64,000 nt of DNA, taken from the NCBI RefSeq assembly GCF_000328685.1, contig NC_019974.1:1789001-1853000 (forward strand), read 5' to 3'. Positions within the stretch are counted from its first letter, which is position 1; each line of letters opens with the position of its first letter. Shown one piece after another: positions 54,738 to 63,893 of this stretch. A program made the translations under genes and the position numbers. The notes beneath the pieces are model-generated. The model was not told the origin of the DNA and did no database searches. It saw nothing but the letters and a program-made list of their open reading frames with translations. Origin of the DNA: Natronococcus occultus SP4. Its GTDB lineage: Archaea > Halobacteriota > Halobacteria > Halobacteriales > Natrialbaceae.

Positions 54738-56117
54738 TCAGTCCTCGTTCGCCTCGGCTTCCCTGCGGGCGCCGAGCTTGGCCTGTTCGCGGGCGCTGGG
54801 GTTGACCGACTCCTTGAACGGCACCTCGGCGACGGTCGCGAACACCGGTTCACCAGCTTCCTCGGCGTACTCGTCGGGCAGGTGCACTCGGAACTCCAGA
54901 TCCAGGTCCTCGTTGTAGATCCGGTCGTCGAGCGGCGTGTCGGTCGCCTCCTGGAGCGTTTCGGCCGGCACGAACCCGAGGCCGATGTTCGTCTCGAGGT
55001 CGGGGTTGTACCACGGCGACGTGAGGTAGCCACAGAGCTCCTCGGTGTCGGGGTCCGAGACGAGCCAGAAGTCCGGCGCGTAATCCCGAACGGGCTCGCC
55101 GGCGAACTTCAGCCCCATCAGCTTGTACGCGAAGGGGTACTCGCCGTTCTCGATCCGCTCCCGCTGGCGCTCGAGTGCCTCCTTCCCGATGTAGTCACCT
55201 TCCTTGTCGTCGGGTACCTGGTAGCCGAGGTTGACCTGGAACGGCGACGTCTCGTGGTCCATGTCTTGCCCCCACGAGAGGATGCCCGCAGCGATCCGTC
55301 GGTGGTGTCCGGGGGCGATCTGGCGACCGCCGTGATCCTTGACCGTCTCGAGGACGGGATCCCAGACGGCCTCGGCGTTCTCGGTCGCGCCCCGGACGTA
55401 GATCTCGAACCCCTTCTCGCCGGAGAACCCCGTCTGGCTCACCAGCACGTTACAGCCGTTGATCTCGGCCTCCATCAGCCCGTAGTAGGGGATGTCACTG
55501 ACCGACTCACCGACGACGTCGATCATCACGTCCTCGGAGCGTGGCCCCTGGATCTGCATCGGCGCGACGTCGATCTCGTCGATTTCGACGTCGAACTCCA
55601 TTCCCACGTTGACCCCCTGGAGCCACTGCATCAGCGTCGAATCGGAGATCGAGAACCAGAACTCGTCCTCGGCGACGCGCAACAGGACGGGATCGTTCAG
55701 GATGCCGCCGTCCTCGTTACAGAGGATGACGTACTTGCCGTGCATCGGCTCGATCCCGGTCGCGTCCCGCGTGATAACGTAATCGGTCAGCGCCTCGGCG
55801 TCGGGCCCCTTCACGCGGATCTGTCGTTCCACCGCGACGTCCCAGAGGGTGACGGCCTCGGTCAGCGCCTCGTACTCGGCCATCGCGCCGCCGTCCTCGG
55901 GTTCGACGAGTCCTCGGGGGTGATAGATCCGATTGTACACCGTCGCGCGCCAGGCGCCCTCTTCGTTGAACGACTTGTGGAAGAACGGCGACTTCCGAAC
56001 GCGCGTCGAGACCAGCATCTCGATACCGGGGTCGCCGGTCTGGCGGAGGTTCCGCGGAACCGTCCGATCGGGCTGATCGAGATCCGGAAATCCAGTTTGG
56101 TCATTGGTACCAGACAT
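54738..56117 (-). CDS. GcvT/DmdA-family aminomethyltransferase-like protein
   Basis: A 459-residue member of the folate-binding GcvT family (glycine-cleavage T protein, DMSP demethylase, aryl demethylases). Motifs: LWDVAVERQIRVKGPDAEAL, GGILNDPVLLRV, the substrate region SQTGFSGEKGFEIYV and a C-terminal barrel (GYLTSPWYNPDLETNIGLGF). No gcvH or gcvP lies beside it, so it is more likely a folate-dependent demethylase of unknown substrate than glycine-cleavage T. Confidence 0.87.
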   Translation of the reverse strand: MSGTNDQTGFPDLDQPDRTVPRNLRQTGDPGIEMLVSTRVRKSPFFHKSFNEEGAWRATVYNRIYHPRGLVEPEDGGAMAEYEALTEAVTLWDVAVERQIRVKGPDAEALTDYVITRDATGIEPMHGKYVILCNEDGGILNDPVLLRVAEDEFWFSISDSTLMQWLQGVNVGMEFDVEIDEIDVAPMQIQGPRSEDVMIDVVGESVSDIPYYGLMEAEINGCNVLVSQTGFSGEKGFEIYVRGATENAEAVWDPVLETVKDHGGRQIAPGHHRRIAAGILSWGQDMDHETSPFQVNLGYQVPDDKEGDYIGKEALERQRERIENGEYPFAYKLMGLKFAGEPVRDYAPDFWLVSDPDTEELCGYLTSPWYNPDLETNIGLGFVPAETLQEATDTPLDDRIYNEDLDLEFRVHLPDEYAEEAGEPVFATVAEVPFKESVNPSAREQAKLGARREAEANED

Positions 56118-56352
56118 ACTCCTAGAGGAGGCGAGATTACATCATAAAAGACGATGTTAATTACTCCCCGGATTTATACTGTGGCGTCTCTCGCTGCTTC
56201 ACGTCCCCGGAAGTATCGACCGGTTCGAGGCCAGGGACGTCCGTCTCGCTCGCCGATCGATCACGGCGTCCTCGTAACAGACTCGTTGGGTGTTCGTCGT
56301 GAGTGCACAACCACCATAGGATCATCGAGAGGTCGGCCGTCACTGTCTACGT

Positions 56353-57453
56353 ATGACGCTCAACCGATCCGAAACGATAGACAGACGGCGCGTGATCCGG
56401 GCGATCGGTGCGGGAGGAGTAGTCGCACTCGCCGGCTGTGCTGGAGACGAGGACGCTGACGACGATAGTGAGGAGATCGACGACGAGATGGACGACGCGG
56501 ACGAGGAGCCAGAAGAAGAGCTCGCGAGTCTCGAGGAGACGCCGACGGGCGAGTCCCTCTCGGATGAGGACATCCAGGCGCTCGTCGACGCCTTCGACGA
56601 CGACCCGATGAACGAGGCCCAACAGGAGGTCGAGGGCGACGAGCGCAGCTACACGCCCCGGCACGTCTGGAAGTGGGTCAGCGACGAGAACCTGATCGGC
56701 CTTCACTTCGACGAGCCGAACCCGGAGGAGGCAACGGAGCTCGACTACATCACGATCGGGCAGAAGGGACTGTTCACCGAGGAGAGCCAGCCCGACGAGG
56801 AGTTCACGCACTTCCATCAGCACACGGCGGACAGCTGGGAGGGCGGCCACGGCGGCGAAACCGGCGACGAGGGCTACTGGCTCACCCACATCGCGGTTCG
56901 GGAGATCGAGTACCCGTTCCACGACGAGCCCATCGAACCACAGGTCGACTACGGGTTCATGCCGACCCCGCCCGAGGAGGGCAGCGAGGGCCACGACGTC
57001 GACTGGGAGGCCCCCGACGGCGGCGAGGGCGACCTCGATGACGAGGATCGCAACGAACTCATCGAGATCTTCGACGACGAGTGGACCAACGAGGACCAGC
57101 AGGAGGCCGACGGTCGGACGCCCAGCCACGTCTGGAAGTGGGTCAGCGAGGATACGGGGCTGTTCCTCCACTGGGACGAGCCGAACGTCGAGGAAGCTGA
57201 GAACCTGATCTACTTCGGGATGGGCGAGCGCGGCCAGTTCACGTCCGACGATATCCCCGCCGGCCAGGCCGAGGACTTCACGCATTTCCACAAACACGAA
57301 GCTGACAGCTGGGAGGCCGGTCACGGCGCCCAGGACCCCGAGCAGTGGGGCTACTGGCTCATCCACCACGCGACCCGCGACCACGAGATGCCCTGGGGCG
57401 ACGTCGAAGTCGGTATCGACCGCGAGTTCATGCCCACGCCCGTCGAGGAGTAG
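56353..57453 (+). CDS. Duplicated His-rich lipoprotein of unknown function
   Basis: A 366-residue protein with a Tat lipoprotein signal (DRRRVIRAIGAGG, lipobox LAGC) and an acidic linker. Two homologous units follow (about 65-215 and 225-366), each with HVWKWVS, DEPN, FTHFH.H..DSWE.GHG, GYWL.H and FMPTP. The repeated His/Trp/Asp set looks like a metal or ligand site. No known family is recognised. It lies 6 bp before a two-domain cupredoxin on the same strand, suggesting a functional pair at the cell surface. Confidence 0.85.
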   Translation: MTLNRSETIDRRRVIRAIGAGGVVALAGCAGDEDADDDSEEIDDEMDDADEEPEEELASLEETPTGESLSDEDIQALVDAFDDDPMNEAQQEVEGDERSYTPRHVWKWVSDENLIGLHFDEPNPEEATELDYITIGQKGLFTEESQPDEEFTHFHQHTADSWEGGHGGETGDEGYWLTHIAVREIEYPFHDEPIEPQVDYGFMPTPPEEGSEGHDVDWEAPDGGEGDLDDEDRNELIEIFDDEWTNEDQQEADGRTPSHVWKWVSEDTGLFLHWDEPNVEEAENLIYFGMGERGQFTSDDIPAGQAEDFTHFHKHEADSWEAGHGAQDPEQWGYWLIHHATRDHEMPWGDVEVGIDREFMPTPVEE

Positions 57454-57459
57454 CGATCG

Positions 57460-58350
57460 ATGGACGACCGAACACCGAGTCGTCGCCGGGTGTTGGTCGG
57501 CGCGGCGAGCGCCGGCACGGTCGGGCTCGCCTCCCTCGCCGGCTGCGTCGGTGACGAAGAGGAAGCCGACGATGTCGACGACGCGGATACCGATGATCCG
57601 GACGCCGATGACGACGAGGACGTCGTCGAGATCGAGACCCGCGAGGGCGAGGATGGCGAGCCCGAGTTCGTCTTCGATCCGGTAATCGCGGACGTCGAGC
57701 CTGGCGATACCGTCCGGTGGGTCAACACCGACGGCGTCTTCCATACGGTCACCGCGACGGACTCCCTCGAGGCCCGAATCGAGAGCGGCGAGTTCAACGG
57801 GGAACTCTCGGCAGAGGGAGACACCGTCGAGTGGACTCCGGAAGAGGAGGGGATCCAGCACTACTACTGCGAACCTCACGTCGGCTTCATGATCGGTACG
57901 CTGGCCGTCGGCGACGTCGACGGCGCGGAGCTCGAGGACGCCGAGGAGATCCACGAAGAGCCGGAAAGTATCGGCGAGGACGCTGACGACGCGGATGCCG
58001 ACGACGAGGACGAAGCCGTCGACGAGGAGTTCGTCGACGTGACCGGCGAGGACGTCGTGACGGTCGAGACCCGTGCGGGCGAGGGCGACGAGCCCGAGTT
58101 CGTCTTCGACCCCGCCTTCGTCACGGTTGACGAGGGGACGACGATCGAGTGGCTCAACACCGACGGCGTCTTCCACACGGTCACGTCGACGAACGACATC
58201 GAGGTCCGAAGCGGCGGCGGCGACGAGTTCGACGCGATCCTCTCGAGCGAGGGGGCGACCGTCGAGTGGGGGGCCAACGCTCCGGGCACGCAGGCGTACT
58301 ACTGCTCGCCCCACGCAGGCTTTATGTACGGCGCGATCGGGATCGAGTGA
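57460..58350 (+). CDS. Two-domain cupredoxin lipoprotein (halocyanin/plastocyanin-like)
   Basis: A 296-residue protein with a Tat lipoprotein signal (SRRRVLVGAASAG, lipobox LAGC), then two cupredoxin domains. Each has a full type 1 copper set: His in GVFHTVTA and Cys-His-Met in YYCEPHVGFMIG; His in GVFHTVTS and Cys-His-Met in YYCSPHAGFMYG. The domains resemble each other, suggesting internal duplication. It follows the duplicated His-rich lipoprotein by 6 bp. Confidence 0.9.
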   Translation: MDDRTPSRRRVLVGAASAGTVGLASLAGCVGDEEEADDVDDADTDDPDADDDEDVVEIETREGEDGEPEFVFDPVIADVEPGDTVRWVNTDGVFHTVTATDSLEARIESGEFNGELSAEGDTVEWTPEEEGIQHYYCEPHVGFMIGTLAVGDVDGAELEDAEEIHEEPESIGEDADDADADDEDEAVDEEFVDVTGEDVVTVETRAGEGDEPEFVFDPAFVTVDEGTTIEWLNTDGVFHTVTSTNDIEVRSGGGDEFDAILSSEGATVEWGANAPGTQAYYCSPHAGFMYGAIGIE

Positions 58351-58391
58351 GGAAGACAACACACTTCCGCGCCCGACTCCTTCCCGCTGAC

Positions 58392-58904
58392 GTGAGCGCC
58401 GACGCTCCCCCCCGCGTCGAGGTCTACCCCGGCCGCGAGGTCGTCGTCGAGTTCGACCCCGAGCTGACCTTCGAGTGCGTCGAGGACTGCACCTGGTGCT
58501 GTCAACACGGCGTCTTGCTGTACGGCGACGACCTCCTCGAGCTCGCCCAGCGAGCGAACCTCGCCGAGACGACCACGGACTTTCGGGGCGAGAAGTTCGT
58601 CACCCGCGAGGAGAAAGACCGCGAGGACCACGTCGCCGACGACGGCTGTGCCTGTGCCTTCCTCCGCGAGGACGGCCTCTGTTCGCTGCACCTCGAGGAG
58701 GACTGGAAGCCGACCCGGTGTTCGGTGTTCCCGCTCGGGGTCTGGCGGGAAAATGGCGACCTCCACGTCGACATCCGCGAGTCGGCCCACGACCACTGCG
58801 AGGGGCTGAACGTCAGCGATCGGGTCGTGATCGACAACCTCGATTCCTTTCTCCCGGAGCTGCTCTGGGAGCTCGAGAACCCCGACTCCGAGCGAGAGCT
58901 GTGA
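58392..58904 (+). CDS. YkgJ-type cysteine cluster protein
   Basis: A 170-residue protein with the Fe/Zn-binding Cys pattern of the YkgJ family: ECVEDCTWCCQHG, GCACAFLRED, CSLHLEEDWKPTRCSVFP and a final HDHCEG. The GTG start at 58392 is taken as the first credible codon. It lies 41 bp after the cupredoxin gene, so it may be in the same operon and could help copper or iron handling (inference). Confidence 0.85.
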   Translation: MSADAPPRVEVYPGREVVVEFDPELTFECVEDCTWCCQHGVLLYGDDLLELAQRANLAETTTDFRGEKFVTREEKDREDHVADDGCACAFLREDGLCSLHLEEDWKPTRCSVFPLGVWRENGDLHVDIRESAHDHCEGLNVSDRVVIDNLDSFLPELLWELENPDSEREL

Positions 58905-58967
58905 GACCGGGTGTCACGATACCACGTCTCTCCAATCATTTAAACGTGTAGACGTCGTAGTCTGACT

Positions 58968-59252
58968 GTGACAGAAAACTCCGGGCGACGGAACCTCCGT
59001 ATGCCCAACAGCGATGAAGTATTCGCCGTCGTAACCGAACACCTCGGGGGCAACCACGTCCAGCTCCAGTGTGCGGACGGCGAGGAACGGCTCGGCCGCA
59101 TTCCGGGACGGATGAAGTACCGGACCTGGATCGAGCAAGACGACGTCGTCGTCGCCGAGCCCTGGGACTGGCAGGACGAGAAGGCCACGATCGAGTGGCG
59201 CTACACCAGCCAGGACGCCGATCAGCTCCGCCGCGAAGGCCACATCGACTGA
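58968..59252 (+). CDS. eif1A: Translation initiation factor aIF1A
   Basis: A 94-residue OB-fold factor with the family core [37 protein letters not shown] and [18 protein letters not shown]. It binds the small ribosomal subunit A site at initiation. It starts with GTG at 58968. Confidence 0.96.
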   Translation: MTENSGRRNLRMPNSDEVFAVVTEHLGGNHVQLQCADGEERLGRIPGRMKYRTWIEQDDVVVAEPWDWQDEKATIEWRYTSQDADQLRREGHID

Positions 59253-59360
59253 GTTTTACTGCGGGTCTCTCGACGCCGACCGACGAGCGGTTGCCAGTTC
59301 GTTTCCCGACTTGCCTGTGCAGTGAAAACTTTTGGCACGGCCGGCGAGAAACGGGAAGAT

Positions 59361-59654
59361 ATGTACATCAGAGACGGGAGCGCCCGGGCGAAGTTCGACG
59401 AGCACAGCGAGGACGACGTCGAGTACGTCGGCGCGACGAGCGAGGGGACGCCGATGTTTTTCAACACGGCGAGTCGCTCGATCTTCGAGGGCGAGTACGA
59501 CGGCAAGGAGACCGTCGTCGACCGACCGGGAACCGAGCGCGAGCTCGAGGACCGGGCGAGCGTCGGCGAGATGATCGAGAACCTCGGCGACGAACTCGGC
59601 TGGGAGTCGCTGTCCGAGTTCGGGCGCGAGCACGCCGACGACGAGCGAGCGTAG
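59361..59654 (+). CDS. Small acidic protein of unknown function
   Basis: A 97-residue acidic protein starting MYIRDGSARAKFDEHSEDDV, with YVGATSEGTPMFF as a conserved-looking centre. No domain recognised. The ATG at 59361 is preferred over a GTG 13 codons upstream. It converges on the SDR gene with 1 bp between stops. Confidence 0.6.
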   Translation: MYIRDGSARAKFDEHSEDDVEYVGATSEGTPMFFNTASRSIFEGEYDGKETVVDRPGTERELEDRASVGEMIENLGDELGWESLSEFGREHADDERA

Positions 59655-59655
59655 C

Positions 59656-60354
59656 TCACCGCGTCGCCCGCTTCCACTCCCGAAGCCCGAGGACGGCCCC
59701 GTCGACGTCCTCGGCCGGCGCGTCGGTCACGGCCCAGACGAACATCGGTGCGACGTCGTCGGGCTCCCGACCGTCTCCACCCGAGAGCCGGGTCGCGACC
59801 TGGCCCGGGTCGAGACAGCCCACGACGTGCTCCGTATCGGTGGCGAACCCGCGCGCGACGGCCTCCGCGGTCGCCTTCGAGATCGCGTAGGAGCCGTAGC
59901 CGGGTTTCCCGTCCCGCGCGATCGGCCCGGTCGGCACGAGGACGCGGGCCTCCTCGTTTAGGTGCGGCAGCGCCTCCCGGATCGTCGCGAACACGCCCCG
60001 CCCGTTGATCCGCCAGTGGTCGTCGAACGCCGAGTACGACTCCCGGTCGGTCGGCGTCTCGCCGGCCGCGCCGTGGTAGACGCCGGCTGCGGCGACGATC
60101 GCGTCGATCCCGCTCTCCGGCCCCGTCCGGGAGGCCGTCTCGACCAGCCGCTCGACGTCGAACTCGTCGCGGACGTCCGTTCGGACGCCAGCGGCGGTCG
60201 CGCCCGCGTCCTCGAGTTCGTCGACCGTCTCTGCGACCGCGTCGGCGTCCCGAGCGCCGACGACGACGGTCGCTCCCTCCGTTGCGAACGCCCCGGCGAC
60301 GGCGCGGCCGACCCCGCGAGTCCCGCCCGTCACGACGACTGTCAGTTCGTCCAT
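59656..60354 (-). CDS. Short-chain dehydrogenase/reductase
   Basis: A 232-residue SDR with nucleotide motif VVVTGGTRGVGRAVAG (TGxxxGxG) and catalytic YAISK (in GYGSYAISKATAEAV). The Ser of the triad is replaced in the region LVPTGPIARDGKPG. It reduces or oxidises a carbonyl/hydroxyl using NAD(P). Divergent from crtD. Substrate unknown. Confidence 0.88.
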   Translation of the reverse strand: MDELTVVVTGGTRGVGRAVAGAFATEGATVVVGARDADAVAETVDELEDAGATAAGVRTDVRDEFDVERLVETASRTGPESGIDAIVAAAGVYHGAAGETPTDRESYSAFDDHWRINGRGVFATIREALPHLNEEARVLVPTGPIARDGKPGYGSYAISKATAEAVARGFATDTEHVVGCLDPGQVATRLSGGDGREPDDVAPMFVWAVTDAPAEDVDGAVLGLREWKRATR

Positions 60355-60459
60355 AGATGGCGTACGGACCCGGACCACAGGAACCCATCGACGGCAGATG
60401 TCCGGAAATCCACGCGGGGAGAACGTACGTTTATCATCGCGCCGACGTTCAGGGAACGT

Positions 60460-61941
60460 ATGCAATCGCTTGACGGAGAGTCGATCGTCGTGATCGGCGC
60501 CGGAGTCGGCGGGCTCTCGACGGCCTGCTATCTGGCCGACGCGGGCGCCGACGTGCGGGTCATCGAGAAAAACGAGCAGCTCGGTGGCCGCGCGAGCCGG
60601 CTCGAGCGCGACGGGTTCCGGTTCGACATGGGCCCCTCGTGGTACCTGATGCCCGACGTCTTCGAGCGGTTTTTCGACCACTTCGACCGGACGCCGAGCG
60701 ATTACTACGGGCTGACCCATCTCGATCCCCACTACCGAATTTTCTTCAAGGACGGGGACGAGGTCGACGTCACGCCCGACCTCGAGCGCACCAAGCGGGT
60801 CTTCGAGAGCTACGAGGACGGCGCCGGCGAGGCTCTCGAGCGCTACCTCGAGAAGTCACGGGAGAACTACGAGGTCGGGATGGAGCACTTCGTCTACGAG
60901 GACCGCTCGAAGCTCCGGGACTACCTGGATCTCGACGTCGCCAGGCAGGCCCGGGGGCTCTCGCTTCTGGGGTCGATGCAGGGCCACGTCGAGGACTACT
61001 TCGACCACCCCAAGCTGCAACAGATCATGCAGTACACGCTGGTCTTTCTCGGCGGGTCGCCGAAGAACACGCCCGCGCTGTACAACCTGATGAGCCACGT
61101 CGATTTCAACCTCGGCGTCTGGTACCCCGAGGACGGGATCGGCGGCGTCATCGACGGGATCGCCGAGCTGGGCCGGGAGCTCGGCGTCGAGTACGAGACG
61201 AACCGTCCCGCGACCGGAGTCAAGGGCCGGGAGGGGGCGTTCCTCGTCGAGACCCCGGAAGGGCCGCTGCGGCCTGATCTGGTCGTCAGCAACGCCGACT
61301 ACCATCACACCGACCAGGAGCTGCTGCCGGACGAGCGCCAGGGGTACGACGCCGACTACTGGGAGTCGCGCACGTACGCCCCCTCCGCGTTCCTGCTGTA
61401 CCTGGGCGTCGAGGGCGACGTCGACGAGCTGGCCCACCACACCCTCGTCCTTCCGACCGACTGGGAGGAACACTTCGAACAGATCTTTGAGGACCCTGCC
61501 TGGCCCGAGGATCCCGCCTACTACTGTTGTGTCCCCTCCGAGACCGACGACGACGTCGCCCCCGACGGCCACAGCGCCCTGTTCGTGCTCGTTCCGATCG
61601 CGCCCGGACTCGAGGACACCCCCGAACGGCGGGAACAGTACCGCGACCTGGTCCTCGACGACCTCGCCGACCACGCCGACACTGACCTCCGGGACCGGAT
61701 CGTCCTCGAGGAGCGCTTCTGTATCGAGGACTTCGCGGACCGGTACAACAGCTACGAGGGGACGGCCCTGGGGCTGGCCCACACGCTCCGCCAGACCGCC
61801 CTCTTTCGGCCGCCCCACCGCGCCAAGCGGGTCGAGGGACTCTATATGGTGGGCGGGGATACGACCCCGGGGATCGGCGTCCCGATGTGTCTCATCAGCG
61901 GCGAGCTGACCGCCGAGGCGGTACTCGAGGATCACGGGTGA
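60460..61941 (+). CDS. crtD: Carotenoid 3,4-desaturase (CrtD-type phytoene desaturase family)
   Basis: A 493-residue FAD enzyme with the dinucleotide motif VVIGAGVGGLSTACYLADAG and the C-terminal FAD motif MVGGDTTPGIGVPMCLISG. Being first in a crtD-lyeJ-cruF set known from Haloarcula, it is best read as CrtD, which introduces the C-3,4 double bonds in bacterioruberin precursors. Phytoene desaturase CrtI is the main alternative. Confidence 0.87.
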   Translation: MQSLDGESIVVIGAGVGGLSTACYLADAGADVRVIEKNEQLGGRASRLERDGFRFDMGPSWYLMPDVFERFFDHFDRTPSDYYGLTHLDPHYRIFFKDGDEVDVTPDLERTKRVFESYEDGAGEALERYLEKSRENYEVGMEHFVYEDRSKLRDYLDLDVARQARGLSLLGSMQGHVEDYFDHPKLQQIMQYTLVFLGGSPKNTPALYNLMSHVDFNLGVWYPEDGIGGVIDGIAELGRELGVEYETNRPATGVKGREGAFLVETPEGPLRPDLVVSNADYHHTDQELLPDERQGYDADYWESRTYAPSAFLLYLGVEGDVDELAHHTLVLPTDWEEHFEQIFEDPAWPEDPAYYCCVPSETDDDVAPDGHSALFVLVPIAPGLEDTPERREQYRDLVLDDLADHADTDLRDRIVLEERFCIEDFADRYNSYEGTALGLAHTLRQTALFRPPHRAKRVEGLYMVGGDTTPGIGVPMCLISGELTAEAVLEDHG

Positions 61942-61978
61942 GCCGAATGCGAGACGTCGACCGAGGGGCGCTTCAGTG

Positions 61979-62851
61979 ATGACCGACGACTCGAACCCCG
62001 CCAGGAGCGAGCGTGCCGTCGACGAGCTATCGTACCTGCTCGTCCTCTCGCGACCCCGGTTCTGGCTCTACCTTGCCGGCCCCGTGCTGGTCGGGGTCGC
62101 CTACGGCGCGTCGTCGGTCGGGGAGCTGTTCGACCCGGGCGCGGTCGCGCTGTTCGCGTACTTCCTGCTCCCGGCGAACGTCTTCCTCTACGGCGTCAAC
62201 GATATCTTCGACCGCGAGATCGACGCCGCGAACCCCAAGAAGGACGATCGGGAGGCCCGCTACCGGGGCCAGCGGACGGTCCCCCCGGCGGTTGTCGTCA
62301 CTGGCGCCCTCGGGCTCGCGTTGTTCCCGTTCGTGCCGCGGGAAGCCTGGCCCTGGATCGCGGGCTTTCTCGTCCTCGGGGCGGCCTACAGCGCTCCGCC
62401 GCTGCGGTTCAAGACGACGCCGCTGCTAGACTCCGTTTCGAACGGGCTCTACATCATGCCCGGTGCGGCAGCGTACGCCGCCGTCGCCGGGACACAGCCG
62501 CCCGTCCTCGCCGTCGTCGGCGGCTGGCTGTGGGCGATGGGAATGCACACCTTTTCGGCGATCCCCGACATCGAGCCGGACCGGGAGACCGGGATTCGGA
62601 CGACAGCGACGGTCCTCGGCGAGCGCCGTACCTACGCCTACTGCGGCGCGTGCTGGCTCGCGAGCGCGGTCGCCTTCGGCGCGCTCGATCCCCGCCTCGG
62701 CGCGGCGATGGCCGTCTACCCGTTGCTGGCCGTCGCGATCGCGTCCTCGAGCGTGGCCGTCGATCGGGCCTACTGGTGGTTCCCGGCGATCAACACGGTC
62801 GTCGGTGCAGCGCTGACGATGGGCGGACTCTGGGTGATCCTGTATGGATGA
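61979..62851 (+). CDS. lyeJ: Lycopene elongase/1,2-hydratase LyeJ
   Basis: A 290-residue UbiA-type prenyltransferase with two Asp motifs, GVNDIFDREIDAANPKKDD and IPDIEPDRETG, and about eight membrane helices. It adds C5 units to lycopene to start C50 carotenoid synthesis. The ATG at 61979 follows crtD by 37 bp; its stop overlaps cruF by 8 bp, so the three genes are one operon. Confidence 0.92.
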   Translation: MTDDSNPARSERAVDELSYLLVLSRPRFWLYLAGPVLVGVAYGASSVGELFDPGAVALFAYFLLPANVFLYGVNDIFDREIDAANPKKDDREARYRGQRTVPPAVVVTGALGLALFPFVPREAWPWIAGFLVLGAAYSAPPLRFKTTPLLDSVSNGLYIMPGAAAYAAVAGTQPPVLAVVGGWLWAMGMHTFSAIPDIEPDRETGIRTTATVLGERRTYAYCGACWLASAVAFGALDPRLGAAMAVYPLLAVAIASSSVAVDRAYWWFPAINTVVGAALTMGGLWVILYG

Positions 62852-63707
62852 GCTAACGACGGGCCGACCGACCGAGTGGAACCGAGCCACCCTCCAGCAA
62901 CGGCTTGAGGACGTCGTTCGCGAGAACCGGTTTACGATCGCGGTGGTGTTCCCGGCGATCGGCGCACTCACGCTGATCGCCAGTGCCGAGGGGCTGTTGC
63001 CCGAGCCGCTGGCGTACAACCCGCTGTTGATCCTCTTCGGGACGGCAGTGATGCGCTCGCCGCTGCTCGTCGGGCTCCTGCCGCGGATCGGCTGGTGGGC
63101 CGCGGGCTGTCTCGGCGTTCTGACGGCCTACACCTACGCGATCGAGATCGTCGGCGTGCGGACCGACTGGCCCTACGGCGCCTTCGAGTACACGATCCAG
63201 CTGGGGCCGATGCTGCTCGGCGAGGTGCCCCTGGCGCTGCCGCTGTTTTTCATCCCACTGGTGCTCAACGCCTATCTGCTGACGATGCTCGTACTCGGCG
63301 GGCGGGCCGACAGCGCCCTCGTCCGGATTCCCGCGGCAATCGCCGCCGTCGTCGCGATCGACCTCGTGCTCGATCCCGCGGCCGTCGCGATCGGCTTCTG
63401 GGCGTTCGAGTCGGGCGCGTACTACGGCGTCCCCGTCTCGAACTACGTCGGCTGGGTGATTTCGGGCACCGTCGCCGTCGTCCTCGTCGATCTGGCGTTC
63501 GATCGGGCGGCGCTGCTCGAGCGCGTTCGCTCCTGCGTGTTCATCCTCGACGATCTGGTCAGCTTCGTGTTGCTGTGGGGGACGATCAACCTCCTCTACG
63601 GCAACTGGATCGCCGCGGGGGTCGCGGGACTGTTCTGTCTGGGGCTGTTCCGAACCGACCGGTACGACCTCGAGATGGTCAAGACGGCGCTCCCGAGCGG
63701 GAGCTGA
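62844..63707 (+). CDS. cruF: Bisanhydrobacterioruberin hydratase CruF
   Basis: A 287-residue carotenoid membrane protein of the CruF family, with about seven helices. Family segments include GVRTDWPYGAFEYTIQLGPM and FWAFESGAYYGVPVSNYVGW. It hydrates the C50 ends to give bacterioruberin, the red haloarchaeal pigment. The ATG at 62844 overlaps the lyeJ stop. Confidence 0.92.
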   Translation: MDELTTGRPTEWNRATLQQRLEDVVRENRFTIAVVFPAIGALTLIASAEGLLPEPLAYNPLLILFGTAVMRSPLLVGLLPRIGWWAAGCLGVLTAYTYAIEIVGVRTDWPYGAFEYTIQLGPMLLGEVPLALPLFFIPLVLNAYLLTMLVLGGRADSALVRIPAAIAAVVAIDLVLDPAAVAIGFWAFESGAYYGVPVSNYVGWVISGTVAVVLVDLAFDRAALLERVRSCVFILDDLVSFVLLWGTINLLYGNWIAAGVAGLFCLGLFRTDRYDLEMVKTALPSGS

Positions 63708-63746
63708 ACGGATCGGCGCGAGAACGGCGTTCGGTTTCGGACCGGC

Positions 63747-63893
63747 TCAGACGAAGATGGCGCTGATCGCCGGTCCGAACAGGAGCAGTACGACGATCGC
63801 GAGGACCGTCAGGGCGAGCCAGACGGCCAGTCCGGTCGCGGCGAAGCGGGCGTTCTCCTGGTCGAACTCGAGTGGGTCGTGTTGCGTGCTCAT
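63747..63893 (-). CDS. Very small membrane protein, 48 residues
   Basis: Minus-strand frame from ATG at 63893: MSTQHDPLEFDQENARFAAT, one hydrophobic helix (LAVWLALTVLAIVVLLLFG) and the end AISAIFV, stop at 63747. An N-terminal polar head followed by a single helix is typical of small haloarchaeal membrane proteins. Function unknown. It lies downstream of and convergent with cruF. Confidence 0.6.
   Translation of the reverse strand: MSTQHDPLEFDQENARFAATGLAVWLALTVLAIVVLLLFGPAISAIFV

Noticed and set aside
56347-58362. 671-codon minus-strand frame
   Set aside because: Antisense to the lipoprotein and cupredoxin genes, which have signals, lipoboxes and copper ligands.
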